DNA of 33,690 nt from Paenibacillus phytorum (GTDB lineage Bacteria; Bacillota; Bacilli; Paenibacillales; NBRC-103111): the NCBI RefSeq assembly GCF_013141715.1, contig NZ_WHOA01000234.1, positions 1 through 33,690 of the forward strand, given 5' to 3'. A program made the translations under genes and the position numbers. Shown here one piece after another: positions 1 to 8,165 of the stretch. Numbering within the stretch: position 1 is the stretch's first letter; each line of letters starts with the position of its first letter. A model generated the notes under the pieces. The model ran no database searches, was not told where the DNA came from, and saw nothing but the letters and a program-made list of their open reading frames with translations.

Positions 1-104
1 TGCGGCAGCCCTTCATGTTTAAATATCGTTCCCCATTACAGCTAGTAATCAATCAAGATCCGTTTTTACTCTTCATGCGAGACCAGGTTGCCACTTGCCA
101 AGAT

Positions 105-320
105 TTACTCCTTCTTCGCTCTCGGTGTGCTTTTGAAGCCGATCGACTTGTGCGTGCCGTCGCAGAACGGTTTGTTGCCCGATTCTCCGCACCGGCACAA
201 CGAGAACGATTCTTTGTGCTCGAACGGGTTGCCTTCTGCGTCCACCAGCTCGACCGGCCCCGTCACCCGAAGCGATCCGTTGTCGTTCACTTTAATTGTC
301 ACTTTGTTTTCGTCTGCCAT
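105..320 (-). CDS. CDGSH iron-sulfur domain protein
   Basis: A 71-residue protein made almost entirely of one CDGSH-type iron-sulfur domain. The cluster ligands are visible as C42, C44, C53 and H57 in the order C-x-C-x8-C-x3-H, with the core PFCDGTH. Family members bind a redox-active, pH-labile [2Fe-2S] cluster through three Cys and one His; bacterial single-domain forms are soluble and their partners are mostly unknown. There is no signal peptide or membrane segment, so it should be cytoplasmic. The ATG at 320 is preceded by AGGAGGTAA at good spacing, which fixes the start. It is monocistronic as far as can be seen, with the VOC gene 136 bases upstream on the same strand. Family is certain; cellular role is not. 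Confidence 0.93.
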   Translation of the reverse strand: MADENKVTIKVNDNGSLRVTGPVELVDAEGNPFEHKESFSLCRCGESGNKPFCDGTHKSIGFKSTPRAKKE

Positions 321-456
321 TAGTTTACCTCCTATGTACGATAGTTAATATACAAGTATATCCAGTAATCACCAGAAAAAGACGAGCCAATCGTTCACTT
401 ATGGCAGATCGACACAACAATCCTGCAGGTTACTTTAGTAAAGTTACTACCTAAGA

Positions 457-1098
457 TTACAATCTCGAATATGGTAAATTTAATAGACTAGGCACCTCTT
501 CCGGGAAGTTTGTCATACATAAATCAAAATTATACTCATTTATTTTAAAATGAAGTTCGCCGTCACCATTACTTTCGTAAAAAATATCTTCTTCCTGTAA
601 ACAAGTTTTGACTTCTTCAATGAAAATGGAATTTGTTACTCCAAAACTAACATTCATCGTTGGTGTTAAAGCAGACATTGAAATAGGTATCCATTTTCTT
701 TTCTTAGAAGGAATAACTGCATGTGCTGTTCCCCCAATTGCGAAATGAGTAATGATTTCTAGTAAATTCCCGTCTCCGTCTCGAAAATATACATTTTTCC
801 CTGTCTCAAAAGCGTCCACAATTCTGCCATCTGGCCACTTTAGAAGTGGAATACGTTCCTTATCGAACCACTTTACTACATTTTCAAATTCTGAATAAGG
901 AACCTCGAAGGCAAAATGTGCTGGAGCTATTGGGTCTGCAGTTTCCTTGAATCCTAAGATAAAATATTCTGTCGGTAGAAAACGTATTTCGTTATCTGAT
1001 TCATAAATAATCGGGAAGCATAACAGATCATGGTAATACTGCTTAACACCTTGCACTGAAACCGTATTTAACTGTAATCGAGCAAAATGAGTAATCAT
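457..1098 (-). CDS. VOC (glyoxalase/dioxygenase superfamily) protein
   Basis: A 213-residue protein whose first 120 residues read as a vicinal oxygen chelate module: an opening beta strand (FARLQLNTVSVQGVKQYYHD), a central HFAFEVP strand, and the closing YFRDGDGNLLEIITHF strand with a metal-ligand-type Glu. The remaining 90 residues (from about PISMSALTPT) look like a second, more degenerate half, which would make a two-module VOC protein of the usual length. The substrate cannot be read from sequence; members include glyoxalases, fosfomycin or bleomycin resistance proteins and ring-cleaving dioxygenases. Start ATG at 1098 follows AAAGGTG. It is isolated on the minus strand. Confidence 0.85.
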   Translation of the reverse strand: MITHFARLQLNTVSVQGVKQYYHDLLCFPIIYESDNEIRFLPTEYFILGFKETADPIAPAHFAFEVPYSEFENVVKWFDKERIPLLKWPDGRIVDAFETGKNVYFRDGDGNLLEIITHFAIGGTAHAVIPSKKRKWIPISMSALTPTMNVSFGVTNSIFIEEVKTCLQEEDIFYESNGDGELHFKINEYNFDLCMTNFPEEVPSLLNLPYSRL

Positions 1099-1207
1099 GT
1101 TTTTTCACACCTTTGTATTTTATGGTTTATTTTACCATGTTATAGATGTCCGATGGGTGATGATTTTACACTGACTGTTCGTTAAACTCCCTGTTATTTC
1201 AAATGAA

Positions 1208-1250
1208 AACAAGGAGCAGCTGCCGCGGCAGGTCTGCTCCTTGTTTTGTT
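1208..1250. terminator. Rho-independent terminator, probably bidirectional
   Basis: A 12-bp perfect stem, AACAAGGAGCAG at 1208-1219 pairing with CTGCTCCTTGTT at 1234-1245. A T-rich tail follows on the plus strand, and on the minus strand the stem is followed by TTTTCATTT. It lies downstream of the minus-strand Val/Pro-repeat gene and probably ends it. Confidence 0.75.
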
Positions 1251-1381
1251 CGATTATTGTTCTGCGTTAGCAAAATCACTATTTGAATATTTTAAGGTTT
1301 TTAACCCTCATTGGAATTACCACTCCGTAATCTAAGCTGTTTTGTTTAGAAGTGTTGAATCTACACGAGCTTTGGCAATTA

Positions 1382-2956
1382 TCATTTGTTTTTGTCCATA
1401 TCAATTGTTTTATTGATCTTATTGAAAGCATTAATTAATTCATCGAGTTCCATCGAACAATGAAGACATCTAGGGTCTGAAAGACCATATGTTCTAGCGT
1501 ATTTATTTAATTGTTGCCGTTTCTCGTAAATGGCCTGATCGATTGCTGAAAGGTTGTCCGCAGCTTGTTCATGCAGCGCCTTTGATAGCTCCCGCTTCAA
1601 AGGAAACTTTCCCATGGATTTGTATTTTTCATTTGATATACACTCCTTCTCAACTTGTTTAACGATGATTGAGTAGAAGGTATAGCGAGGCGGTTGAGCT
1701 GGTGGCGGCTTCGACCATTGATTCGCACTAAAAAGCCGGGAGTGTTCATAGTTTTGGTTCTTTATTTTCGGCAGAGGCAGAAGAATATCAGGAAAAAGAA
1801 AACCCAGACTTCCAAAGAACGCACTGCTTCCAGTAACGAATGATGCGCCCCCGCCCGTTGAACCGTTTCCTGTATAAAGAGTCAACGGGGCGGAAAACCA
1901 AGCGCTCGCGGGATCCGTACGAATCGGAGTTTCTTCGGATTTTCCTGTCTGTTTCTTCGCGGCCTTCTGTGGCTCGATCAGAGCATTCACTTCCGCCGGA
2001 ACGGGCAATGATAATCCGAGATTCAGCCTCGGTAAGGCCGCGGGAGGATCAGGAACTCTGGTCGTGGTACTCGGAGATGATTTTCTTTCCGAGTCGTCTT
2101 TCCACTGATCCGCTGCCGGAGCTAACTTGATCGGTGCATCGGATACGTTACCGTTCACTGGAAAAGGTCTAGCGGTAGGACCTTCATTCCCACTCGTATT
2201 GAAGTGCAGATTCTGGGCTCCGTCTGTACCAGTAAGGGGTTCTTTCTTTCCTACGTCAGCCTTTCCTCCATCGATCAGAGGGAGATTCGACTGGCTCATG
2301 CTCGGCACTGGGATATCCGTCACAGGCGTTTTCACTTGAACGGCCGGGTTAACCACCTTGATTTGGGGTGCTGGTATCAGCGTCAATGGAACTTCAGCCT
2401 GAACCGCAGGCGTCTTTACTTGCACGAGTGGCGTGTCCACTTTTGCGGCAGGCAAGTTTACCGACACCAACGGTATCAGATCAGTGGATACTTCCGCCTT
2501 CGCTGATGGAATGTCCACATTAACCAAAGGCGTGTCAACTGAAATGGAGGGCGTTATCACCTGCAGATCGGGAAGCAGACTGTGTCCAGAAGTTCTCTCC
2601 GCAGAAGGAGTCGAAACAGGTGGCAAAGACGCGCGCGAATCTTTCGCCTGGTTAGTGGAGGGTGGAGCCGTCTTTCCGATGTCGGGCAGAATGTTGGATA
2701 AAATTGGAAGATCCGTTACCACTGACGTCAAATTTATTTGTCCGGAAACCGCTTTCAGTGAATTCTCAGACCCGGAGTCTTCACCAGCATGCTTGGCTGA
2801 GTAGACTGGGTCCCCTGTTAGGTTCTTCAGCGACTCCAATAGAGCGGCCTCGGCTATGTGGGGATACGCATTCTGCTGTATAAACGCCAGAACGAATACG
2901 ATGCACAAACTCCCAAACCAGATCGTTCCTTTCGTTCCTGAATGCTTTGCAAACAT
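1382..2956 (-). CDS. Exported Val/Pro-repeat protein of unknown function
   Basis: An unrecognised protein of 524 residues. A longer TTG start at 2983 is possible, but the ATG at 2956 has an almost perfect AAGGAGGTGAG seven bases upstream and is the likely start. The N-terminus has basic residues, a hydrophobic stretch at about 12-27, then AEAAL, a plausible signal peptidase site. Residues about 129-217 hold loosely periodic short segments built on V-x-T/I/L-P (for example VDTPLVNVDIP and VQVKTPAVQAEVP), predicted extended and low in complexity. A Pro/Ser/Lys-rich middle follows. The last about 100 residues are helical and charged and carry CLHCSME, a possible metal or disulfide pair. This suggests a secreted or wall-associated protein. 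It has no operon partner; the bidirectional terminator at 1208 follows. Confidence 0.75.
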   Translation of the reverse strand: MFAKHSGTKGTIWFGSLCIVFVLAFIQQNAYPHIAEAALLESLKNLTGDPVYSAKHAGEDSGSENSLKAVSGQINLTSVVTDLPILSNILPDIGKTAPPSTNQAKDSRASLPPVSTPSAERTSGHSLLPDLQVITPSISVDTPLVNVDIPSAKAEVSTDLIPLVSVNLPAAKVDTPLVQVKTPAVQAEVPLTLIPAPQIKVVNPAVQVKTPVTDIPVPSMSQSNLPLIDGGKADVGKKEPLTGTDGAQNLHFNTSGNEGPTARPFPVNGNVSDAPIKLAPAADQWKDDSERKSSPSTTTRVPDPPAALPRLNLGLSLPVPAEVNALIEPQKAAKKQTGKSEETPIRTDPASAWFSAPLTLYTGNGSTGGGASFVTGSSAFFGSLGFLFPDILLPLPKIKNQNYEHSRLFSANQWSKPPPAQPPRYTFYSIIVKQVEKECISNEKYKSMGKFPLKRELSKALHEQAADNLSAIDQAIYEKRQQLNKYARTYGLSDPRCLHCSMELDELINAFNKINKTIDMDKNK

Positions 2957-2999
2957 GCTGTTTCTCACCTCCTTCCCGGCCAAATTATGTGGGGATACG
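2855..2999. repeat. Pair of 14-bp direct repeats
   Basis: TATGTGGGGATACG occurs at 2855-2868, inside the signal-peptide region of the Val/Pro-repeat gene, and again at 2986-2999, just beyond its ribosome binding site. The 131-base spacing covers the gene start. It may be the scar of a local duplication or the join to the methyltransferase remnant; no function is implied. Confidence 0.5.
2964..2974 (-). promoter_or_regulatory. Start-deciding ribosome binding site
   Basis: Read on the minus strand this is AAGGAGGTGAG, seven bases before the ATG at 2956. It lies inside the longer reading frame that starts at 2983, so it argues for the shorter protein. Confidence 0.85.
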
Positions 3000-3092
3000 G
3001 ATTCCTAACATCGTCCACGTGATAACCCTTTCAGAACTATTGACACTTGAAATCAGGCATTTGTTCCAGACATGCACACACAACTGCTTCCA

Positions 3093-3230
3093 AAAGTTTA
3101 TTTCAACCACGAAAGATACTGCCTCTTTTGTTGCTCTTTCTGTTGATACTGGACTTAAATCAGTACTAGTTACTTTAAATCCGTCATTAGCCAACCCTAT
3201 TGCTTGAGTGCCGATACCGTAGGAAAAGTC
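3093..3230 (-). pseudogene. Remnant of a class I SAM-dependent methyltransferase
   Basis: In one minus-strand frame, 46 codons read DFSYGIGTQAIGLANDGF followed by KVTSTDLSPVSTERATKEA and ending VVEINF. This is the SAM-binding core of a class I methyltransferase: motif I (D-x-x-x-G-x-G-T-Q), then the acidic end of strand beta 2 (T-D-L-S-P), then the start of the next strand. A TGA stop stands directly before motif I, and after VEINF the frame runs on without similarity to the family down to 2985. No start codon or ribosome site is associated. It is a decayed fragment, not a gene. Confidence 0.6.
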
Positions 3231-3672
3231 TCAATGTGAGACACTCTCTTTGCACGGACTCGTGAGTTTTGAATGAATGATTTTGCTTAAAACGCTTAAC
3301 GCCGTTGTCAGTCTACAACTTTATTTTCACGGTCTAACACTTTATTTTTCAGTCTAACACTTTATTTTCTCAATACAGTATTAGCAATCCTGCCACTTAG
3401 GGAGTTAATTGTTCCCACAATCTTTACTTTGTATCCATTAAATGGATTATGTATATAGTTCGATTCATTAAGAATTTTTATTAGGGTACAGGGCAATCAA
3501 ACTGTGATCGACTGGGTGAGTTCACATCCTTTAATGATTCAACTAGCTACCGCCTCCCTCTGTTTCTCCTATCTTTCAAATAAACTAAAGGTGAAATCCT
3601 GCGAATTCATGATCTAGAGAGAGCATCAGTAATCATATCGAGGGAGCATTATAGACTTGTGGCATGTCGAAC
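3231..3672. other. Gene-free spacer
   Basis: Apart from the tandem repeats at 3306-3371, this AT-rich stretch holds no ORF with protein-like composition, no clear promoter and no RNA gene that I could recognise. Confidence 0.6.
3306..3371 (+). repeat. Three tandem ~20-bp repeats behind TGTCA, transposon-end-like
   Basis: After TGTCA at 3306-3310, three copies of about 20 bases follow, at 3311, 3332 and 3352. Each begins GTCTA, and they continue CAACTTTATTTT, ACACTTTATTTT and ACACTTTATTTT. Phased short repeats behind a terminal 5'-TGT are the pattern seen at ends of Tn7/Tn5053/Mu-type elements, where they bind the DDE transposase. No transposase is present here, so it would be an orphan end. 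A related sequence lies inverted at 3697-3717. Confidence 0.5.
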
Positions 3673-3715
3673 AAAAAAAGCAGTCCAAAACTTAAATAAT
3701 AAAGTTCTAGACTGC
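3673..3715 (-). terminator. Terminator of the LysR gene
   Basis: The 14-base arms 3680-3693 and 3702-3715 pair with two mismatches around a short AT loop. Read on the minus strand the stem is followed by seven T residues (3673-3679). It sits 40 bases past the LysR stop codon. Confidence 0.85.
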
Positions 3716-3755
3716 CATTATTTTGTTGAACTATCGTTTCCGGAAGGCTAGTTAT

Positions 3756-4658
3756 CTATGAAGATTTCGCATGATTGATGACGGTTTCGATATAGGCTTT
3801 AAGAGTTTTAATGAAGGTTCGCATGGCGTATCCGACATATCTGTCACTGCGGTAGATTAGACAAATGTCCTGAGAAGGCGTAGGATTCCGCAGGTGCAGT
3901 ACCTTTATGTCTTTATTTTGAAGAGTATCCAGTAGCAATCGTGGCAGTACACAAGCCCCTACTCCGCTCTGTACCATCTGGAGGAGGGAGGATAACGTTG
4001 TTGTCACCATATGTGGTTGCAGAGTAAACCCCTTATCCATGCAGTAGCGGTCGATCAGCTTGCGACATTGATGGTCGGGTGGGAACATGACCATGTTTAA
4101 GGCATTCAGCCTACTCAATGGGATGAAATTCTCTGTGGCAAGGGGATCATTTGTACTGACGGCCAATGAAAACTCTTCGTGAAATAGAGGAATTGATGTG
4201 AGCCGTTCATCGCTAACGGGTCCGATCGTTACACCAACATCGATGCTGCGGTCCAGAACTTGTTCTGTTATTTTCGTAGTTTCCAAAAGAGAGAGCGAAA
4301 TGGTGGGATAGGTCTGATGGAAGTTCAGCAGTAAGGCATTAAACATGAGATCCGCATCACCGGGCAAGACACCGATGGATAGCGATCCGCCTTGCATTTG
4401 CTTCAGGTCAGCAATGGCATCGCTTGCTTGCTGCAGATGCCCGAGCACGGCCGCACCATGTTCTTGTAGAATCGCTCCGGCTTCTGTGAGGACAATTGTT
4501 TTTCCCACTCGATCGAACAGGAGAACGCCTAATTCTTCTTCCAATCTCCTTATCTGTTGGCTGATGTTGGGAGCACTGACTCCCATCTTATCGGCAGCTC
4601 TCGTGAAGTGAAGTTCTTCACAAATCGCCATAAAATACTGTAGTTGCTTTAACTCCAT
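3756..4658 (-). CDS. LysR family transcriptional regulator
   Basis: A 300-residue protein of standard LysR length. Residues 1-60 form the winged helix-turn-helix: MELKQLQYFMAICEELHFTR, then AADKMGVSAPNISQQIRRLE and LGVLLFDR. Residues about 90-290 form the two-lobed substrate-binding domain (SLSIGVLPGDADLM, then DVGVTIGP in the hinge region). The ligand is not predictable. Such proteins bind DNA as tetramers and often control a divergent gene; here that is the DinB-family gene, with an inverted repeat between them at 4744-4762. The ATG at 4658 fits the conserved N-terminus, although the ribosome site before it is weak. A strong terminator follows at 3673. Confidence 0.95.
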   Translation of the reverse strand: MELKQLQYFMAICEELHFTRAADKMGVSAPNISQQIRRLEEELGVLLFDRVGKTIVLTEAGAILQEHGAAVLGHLQQASDAIADLKQMQGGSLSIGVLPGDADLMFNALLLNFHQTYPTISLSLLETTKITEQVLDRSIDVGVTIGPVSDERLTSIPLFHEEFSLAVSTNDPLATENFIPLSRLNALNMVMFPPDHQCRKLIDRYCMDKGFTLQPHMVTTTLSSLLQMVQSGVGACVLPRLLLDTLQNKDIKVLHLRNPTPSQDICLIYRSDRYVGYAMRTFIKTLKAYIETVINHAKSS

Positions 4659-4743
4659 AGCTCACACTCGCTTTCAAAAGCATCGCTGAACGCATGTTCA
4701 ATAATTATTGTTGCTTCATCTTCTTTCACTGTCAATGCATAAT

Positions 4744-4762
4744 CGTTAACTTTTACTTAACG
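4744..4762. promoter_or_regulatory. Candidate LysR operator
   Basis: CGTTAA-N7-TTAACG is a perfect 19-bp inverted repeat between the divergent LysR and DinB-family genes. Its size and spacing fit a LysR half-site pair (T-N11-A type). No clear sigma-A promoter could be fixed around it, so assignment is by position only. Confidence 0.45.
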
Positions 4763-4854
4763 TTCCGGTAATTCAGACTGCATTGATGGAACAAACCATG
4801 AAACCTATACTAAGAACATATCAAACGCTTCTCAATTCAAAGGAGGAAAACAAC

Positions 4855-5328
4855 ATGTCAGAAATGATTATCAGCACGACAAAAACAGTACGTCAAGTGG
4901 CGATTCACCAGGTGCAGGCGATTCCAGAGGAACTATTCGACATTCAAGCTGCTTCCTATAATAACACGATTCGCTGGAACGTTGGACACATGATTTATTG
5001 GATGGATGCCTACATGATGCTTGGTTTCTCGAAGAAATCGGCCATTCCAGCAAGCTACGCATCGTTCTTCAACTCCGGAACAGCGCCGGCAAACTGGACC
5101 AACACGCCTCCATCAAAGGAAGAGCTCATCCAGCAGCTGTCATCTCAACTTAGCCAACTATCTGAGTTATCCCCCGAGAGTCTGGAGCTACCGTTCGAAA
5201 AGCCGATGCAATTTGGACCACTCACGTTTAATAAAGTGGGAGAGTTGCTCAACTTTGGAATAGTCCATGAAGGGATGCATCTTGCAACCTGCGATTGCTT
5301 ACTTAAGGCCATTCAAGGTAAGCATTAA
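4855..5328 (+). CDS. DinB superfamily protein
   Basis: A 157-residue protein, counting from the ATG at 4855, which has AAAGGAGG seven bases upstream; the frame is open back to 4783 but has no ribosome site there. It reads as a four-helix DinB/YfiT-type protein: an N-terminal helix (TTKTVRQVAIHQVQAIPEEL), then RWNVGHMIYWMDAYM with the first metal-ligand-type His, and a C-terminal IVHEGMHLATCDCLLKA with the two further His. Many family members use a three-His metal site to transfer thiol groups (bacillithiol in Firmicutes), but the substrate of this one is unknown. It is divergent from the LysR gene, its likely regulator. Confidence 0.85.
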   Translation: MSEMIISTTKTVRQVAIHQVQAIPEELFDIQAASYNNTIRWNVGHMIYWMDAYMMLGFSKKSAIPASYASFFNSGTAPANWTNTPPSKEELIQQLSSQLSQLSELSPESLELPFEKPMQFGPLTFNKVGELLNFGIVHEGMHLATCDCLLKAIQGKH

Positions 5329-5349
5329 TACGAGTGCGAACGTGAACTA

Positions 5350-5388
5350 AATAAGCCGGAGCGTGGTTGAGCCATGCTTCGGCTTATT
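5350..5388 (+). terminator. Hairpin after the DinB-family gene
   Basis: AATAAGCCGGAGCGTGG, loop TTGA, then the pairing arm GCCATGCTTCGGCTTATT: a stem of about 17 bp with a few wobble pairs, 21 bases past the stop codon. It lacks a real T-tract, so it may act as a transcript-protecting stem rather than a classical terminator. Confidence 0.55.
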
Positions 5389-5517
5389 GCTGCGAAATAG
5401 CTGATTTGGATGATTACTTGTTCCGCGGTTTTTTCAATTGATGTAAATATTTATTTTATGATGGGAAGAGTATGCTTTTGTTGCCCTTCTGTACAGGTTA
5501 TTGTTCAAAGGAATCTT

Positions 5518-7860
5518 TCAATGTTCTTGAATGGTCAACGGATTCAATGAAAGAGTATATCGTTTTCCTATCACCGTTAGAAATTCACTCCTAACCAAAG
5601 CATCGATATGAACGCTGCAAAGTCCTCCAGAGTGAGAATAAATCTCCGCTTGAACAATTTCGCCCTTATTCCAACTTATGTTCACCTCGAAGCCTCCGCG
5701 TGCCCTTAGACCTTTAACGAAGCCTGTCGGCCAAGCGTCGGGTAGAGCAGGAAGCAAGTGAAGATAACCTTGATGGGATTGCAGCAGCAGTTCAGCTATT
5801 CCTGATGCTGCGGCAAAATTACCATCAATTTGAAACGGAGGGTGAGCATCAAACAGATTTGCATAAATACCGCCAGTTTGATAATTTTCTGTATCATCTT
5901 TAACAAGCCTAAGCAGATTGGCAATTAGGCCATGCGCCCGGTTTCCATCTCCAAATCGGGCCCATAATCCCACTTTCCAGCCGAGACTCCATCCCGTCCC
6001 CTCATCTCCGCGCCTATTCAGGGATTGCTGTGCTGCAGCATATAGCTCAGGTGTTGTATGTTGTGTCAACTGACGGCCAGGATAAACGCCGAATAAATGG
6101 GAAATATGCCTGTGATGCTTATCTTCGTCCTCGAAATCCTGGGACCACTCCTGAAGCTGGCCATATTTGCCGATTTGCATCGGAAATAAGCGACTTCGCG
6201 CATCGTCCAATTCTTGATGGAAGTCAGCATCCATTTGCAAAATTTCTGATGCTTCCATACAGTTCGTAAACAAATCCCAAATGATTGACAGATCCATGGT
6301 GGCAGCCACGCTAACGCCGGCTTTTCCTTCTGCGGTCACAAATTTGTGTTCCGGCGAAGTAGATGGCATGGTAATCAATCGGCCAGAACCGTCGTCTACC
6401 AACCAATCCAAGCAAAAAAGCGCTGCTTCTTTCATAATAGGATAGGCATAATTGCGCAAGAAAGTGTCATCTTTACCAAATGCATAGTGCTCCCATAAAT
6501 GCTGTGTTGACCAGGGTCCCCCCATCGGCCATAATGCCCAAACGGGATCTCCATTACCATAATCACCTACAGGTGAGGCTTGGCACCAAATATCCGTATT
6601 GTGATGTGCCGTCCAGCCACGAGCCCCATAATTTACATCTGCCGTTTTCTTTCCGTTCTGCGACAATCTTCCGATAAAACTGAGAAAAGGCTCATGGCAT
6701 TCCGCAAGATTGCAGGTTTCTACCATCCAATAATTCATTTGTGCATTGATGTTAAGCGTATAGTTGCTGCTCCACGGCGGCCGTATTTCTTTATTCCAGA
6801 TGCCCTGCAAATTAGCCGGTTGCGTGCCTGGACGAGAGCTAGCAATCATCAGATAACGGCCATAATGAAATAAGAGTTCGACCAGTCCGGGATCCTTGGC
6901 CCCATATTCGGATATCCGCTTTTCCGTCGATAAATCGGCTGGCGCAATGGTTTCACCCAAACTAAGCTCTACCCGATTAAATAGTGCTTGATGATCCTCA
7001 ATGTGTTTGCGTCGCAGTGAATCATACGATTGCGCCTTCACCAACTCTAGCGCTCGGGCGACAAGAGGCTCAGGATCCTTCCCCTGCCTGCCGGGAGATT
7101 TGTCATAACCGTTAAAGCTAGTCTCTGCCACGAAATAGAGAGTGACTCCCGTAGCTCCAAGAATATGCATGCCGTCATGATCGACTTGCAGCTTACCGTC
7201 ATCCAGCACTGCCCCTAGACGCGCTTCAAAACGTATAGCTTCTGCAGTTATAGGATCACCAAATACAACCGGATTGTCAGTGGCATAGTAATTTGGATCC
7301 ACATGTTCAGGTGCAGTTCCCTTAAGCAGCAAATCATTTCCAAATGCATCCGTTCGGTAATGGAGCTGACTATCCAGCCTAATATGCAGGTTCAACATAC
7401 CCGGTTTGCTTGCTTGCAAACGAAGCACAATCACTTGGTCCGGATGGGAAGCAAATATTTCCCTGTTGTATGTAACATTGCCAATCCGATACTCTACACG
7501 CGATATTCCTTCTTGAAGAGATAGGCTCCGGTGATAAGATTGATAAAGATCCCCGTGATCAAACTTAAGGTGCAAGTCGCCAAGCGGCATATAGGATTGT
7601 GTGTACGGACCCAGCATTTCCTTACTCAGCCTATCTGCTTCTATGAATTTACCATCCATGAGAAGACGGCGGACTTCTGGAAGTACTTCTTTGGCTCTGG
7701 GATTGTTGCCGTCCTTTGGGGAACCGGACCACAACGTGTCTTCATTGAATTGCAAATGTTCGTTCATCACCCCGCCAAATATCATGGCACCGAGTCGGCC
7801 ATTACCAATGGGCAGCGCCTCTGTCCACTTTTCAGCTGCAGAGAAATATTGAATTTTCAT
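5518..7860 (-). CDS. GH95 family alpha-L-fucosidase (or alpha-L-galactosidase)
   Basis: A 780-residue glycoside hydrolase of family 95, full length. The N-terminal beta-sandwich domain opens with PIGNGRLGAMIFGG and FNEDTLWSG (about residues 17-46); the (alpha/alpha)6 barrel spans about 320-690; a C-terminal beta domain follows. By comparison with the Bifidobacterium enzyme AfcA, the catalytic set is present: N370 and N372 (in LNINAQMNYW), E571 (in QLQEW) and D679 (in FQIDGNF). The family hydrolyses alpha-1,2-fucosyl or alpha-L-galactosyl linkages with inversion. There is no signal peptide, so it should act in the cytoplasm on imported oligosaccharides, yet no transporter is adjacent. Start ATG follows GAGGAGAT. 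A cre-like site lies upstream at 7981. Confidence 0.95.
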   Translation of the reverse strand: MKIQYFSAAEKWTEALPIGNGRLGAMIFGGVMNEHLQFNEDTLWSGSPKDGNNPRAKEVLPEVRRLLMDGKFIEADRLSKEMLGPYTQSYMPLGDLHLKFDHGDLYQSYHRSLSLQEGISRVEYRIGNVTYNREIFASHPDQVIVLRLQASKPGMLNLHIRLDSQLHYRTDAFGNDLLLKGTAPEHVDPNYYATDNPVVFGDPITAEAIRFEARLGAVLDDGKLQVDHDGMHILGATGVTLYFVAETSFNGYDKSPGRQGKDPEPLVARALELVKAQSYDSLRRKHIEDHQALFNRVELSLGETIAPADLSTEKRISEYGAKDPGLVELLFHYGRYLMIASSRPGTQPANLQGIWNKEIRPPWSSNYTLNINAQMNYWMVETCNLAECHEPFLSFIGRLSQNGKKTADVNYGARGWTAHHNTDIWCQASPVGDYGNGDPVWALWPMGGPWSTQHLWEHYAFGKDDTFLRNYAYPIMKEAALFCLDWLVDDGSGRLITMPSTSPEHKFVTAEGKAGVSVAATMDLSIIWDLFTNCMEASEILQMDADFHQELDDARSRLFPMQIGKYGQLQEWSQDFEDEDKHHRHISHLFGVYPGRQLTQHTTPELYAAAQQSLNRRGDEGTGWSLGWKVGLWARFGDGNRAHGLIANLLRLVKDDTENYQTGGIYANLFDAHPPFQIDGNFAAASGIAELLLQSHQGYLHLLPALPDAWPTGFVKGLRARGGFEVNISWNKGEIVQAEIYSHSGGLCSVHIDALVRSEFLTVIGKRYTLSLNPLTIQEH

Positions 7861-7980
7861 TTTTCTATCTCCTCACATTACTGGATATATGCAAAGACTG
7901 GAGCATAACCAGTCGCATACTGTTTTTTAATTGGTATTCAACATGATTCTCCGTCTGCTCAATGCGCTAGTCGCCCCCTC

Positions 7981-7994
7981 TGATAGCGCTTACT
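7981..7994. promoter_or_regulatory. cre-like CcpA operator upstream of the GH95 gene
   Basis: TGATAGCGCTTACT matches the cre consensus TGWAARCGYTWNCW at 13 of 14 positions. It lies about 120 bases upstream of the GH95 start, next to AT-rich promoter-like sequence, which suggests carbon catabolite repression. The promoter boxes themselves could not be placed with confidence. Confidence 0.55.
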
Positions 7995-8165
7995 ATATTT
8001 ATACTATAGGATTCAATTTTCTAATAGATACACTTCGGAATTATACGTACATATTTCCGTTTTAAGGATATTTATGCACGAATATCTGCACTTGGCCAAG
8101 AATAAGAAAAGTAAAGCTTCTCTACTTCTTAATTTAAGTAGAATAAACCCTTTAAATGAATTACT

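Noticed and set aside
8074..8165. Plus-strand ATG at 8074 that opens a 120-codon frame over the GH43-like remnant
   Set aside because: The first 30 codons lack protein similarity and a ribosome site; the frame fuses unrelated leader sequence to one phase of the broken hydrolase.
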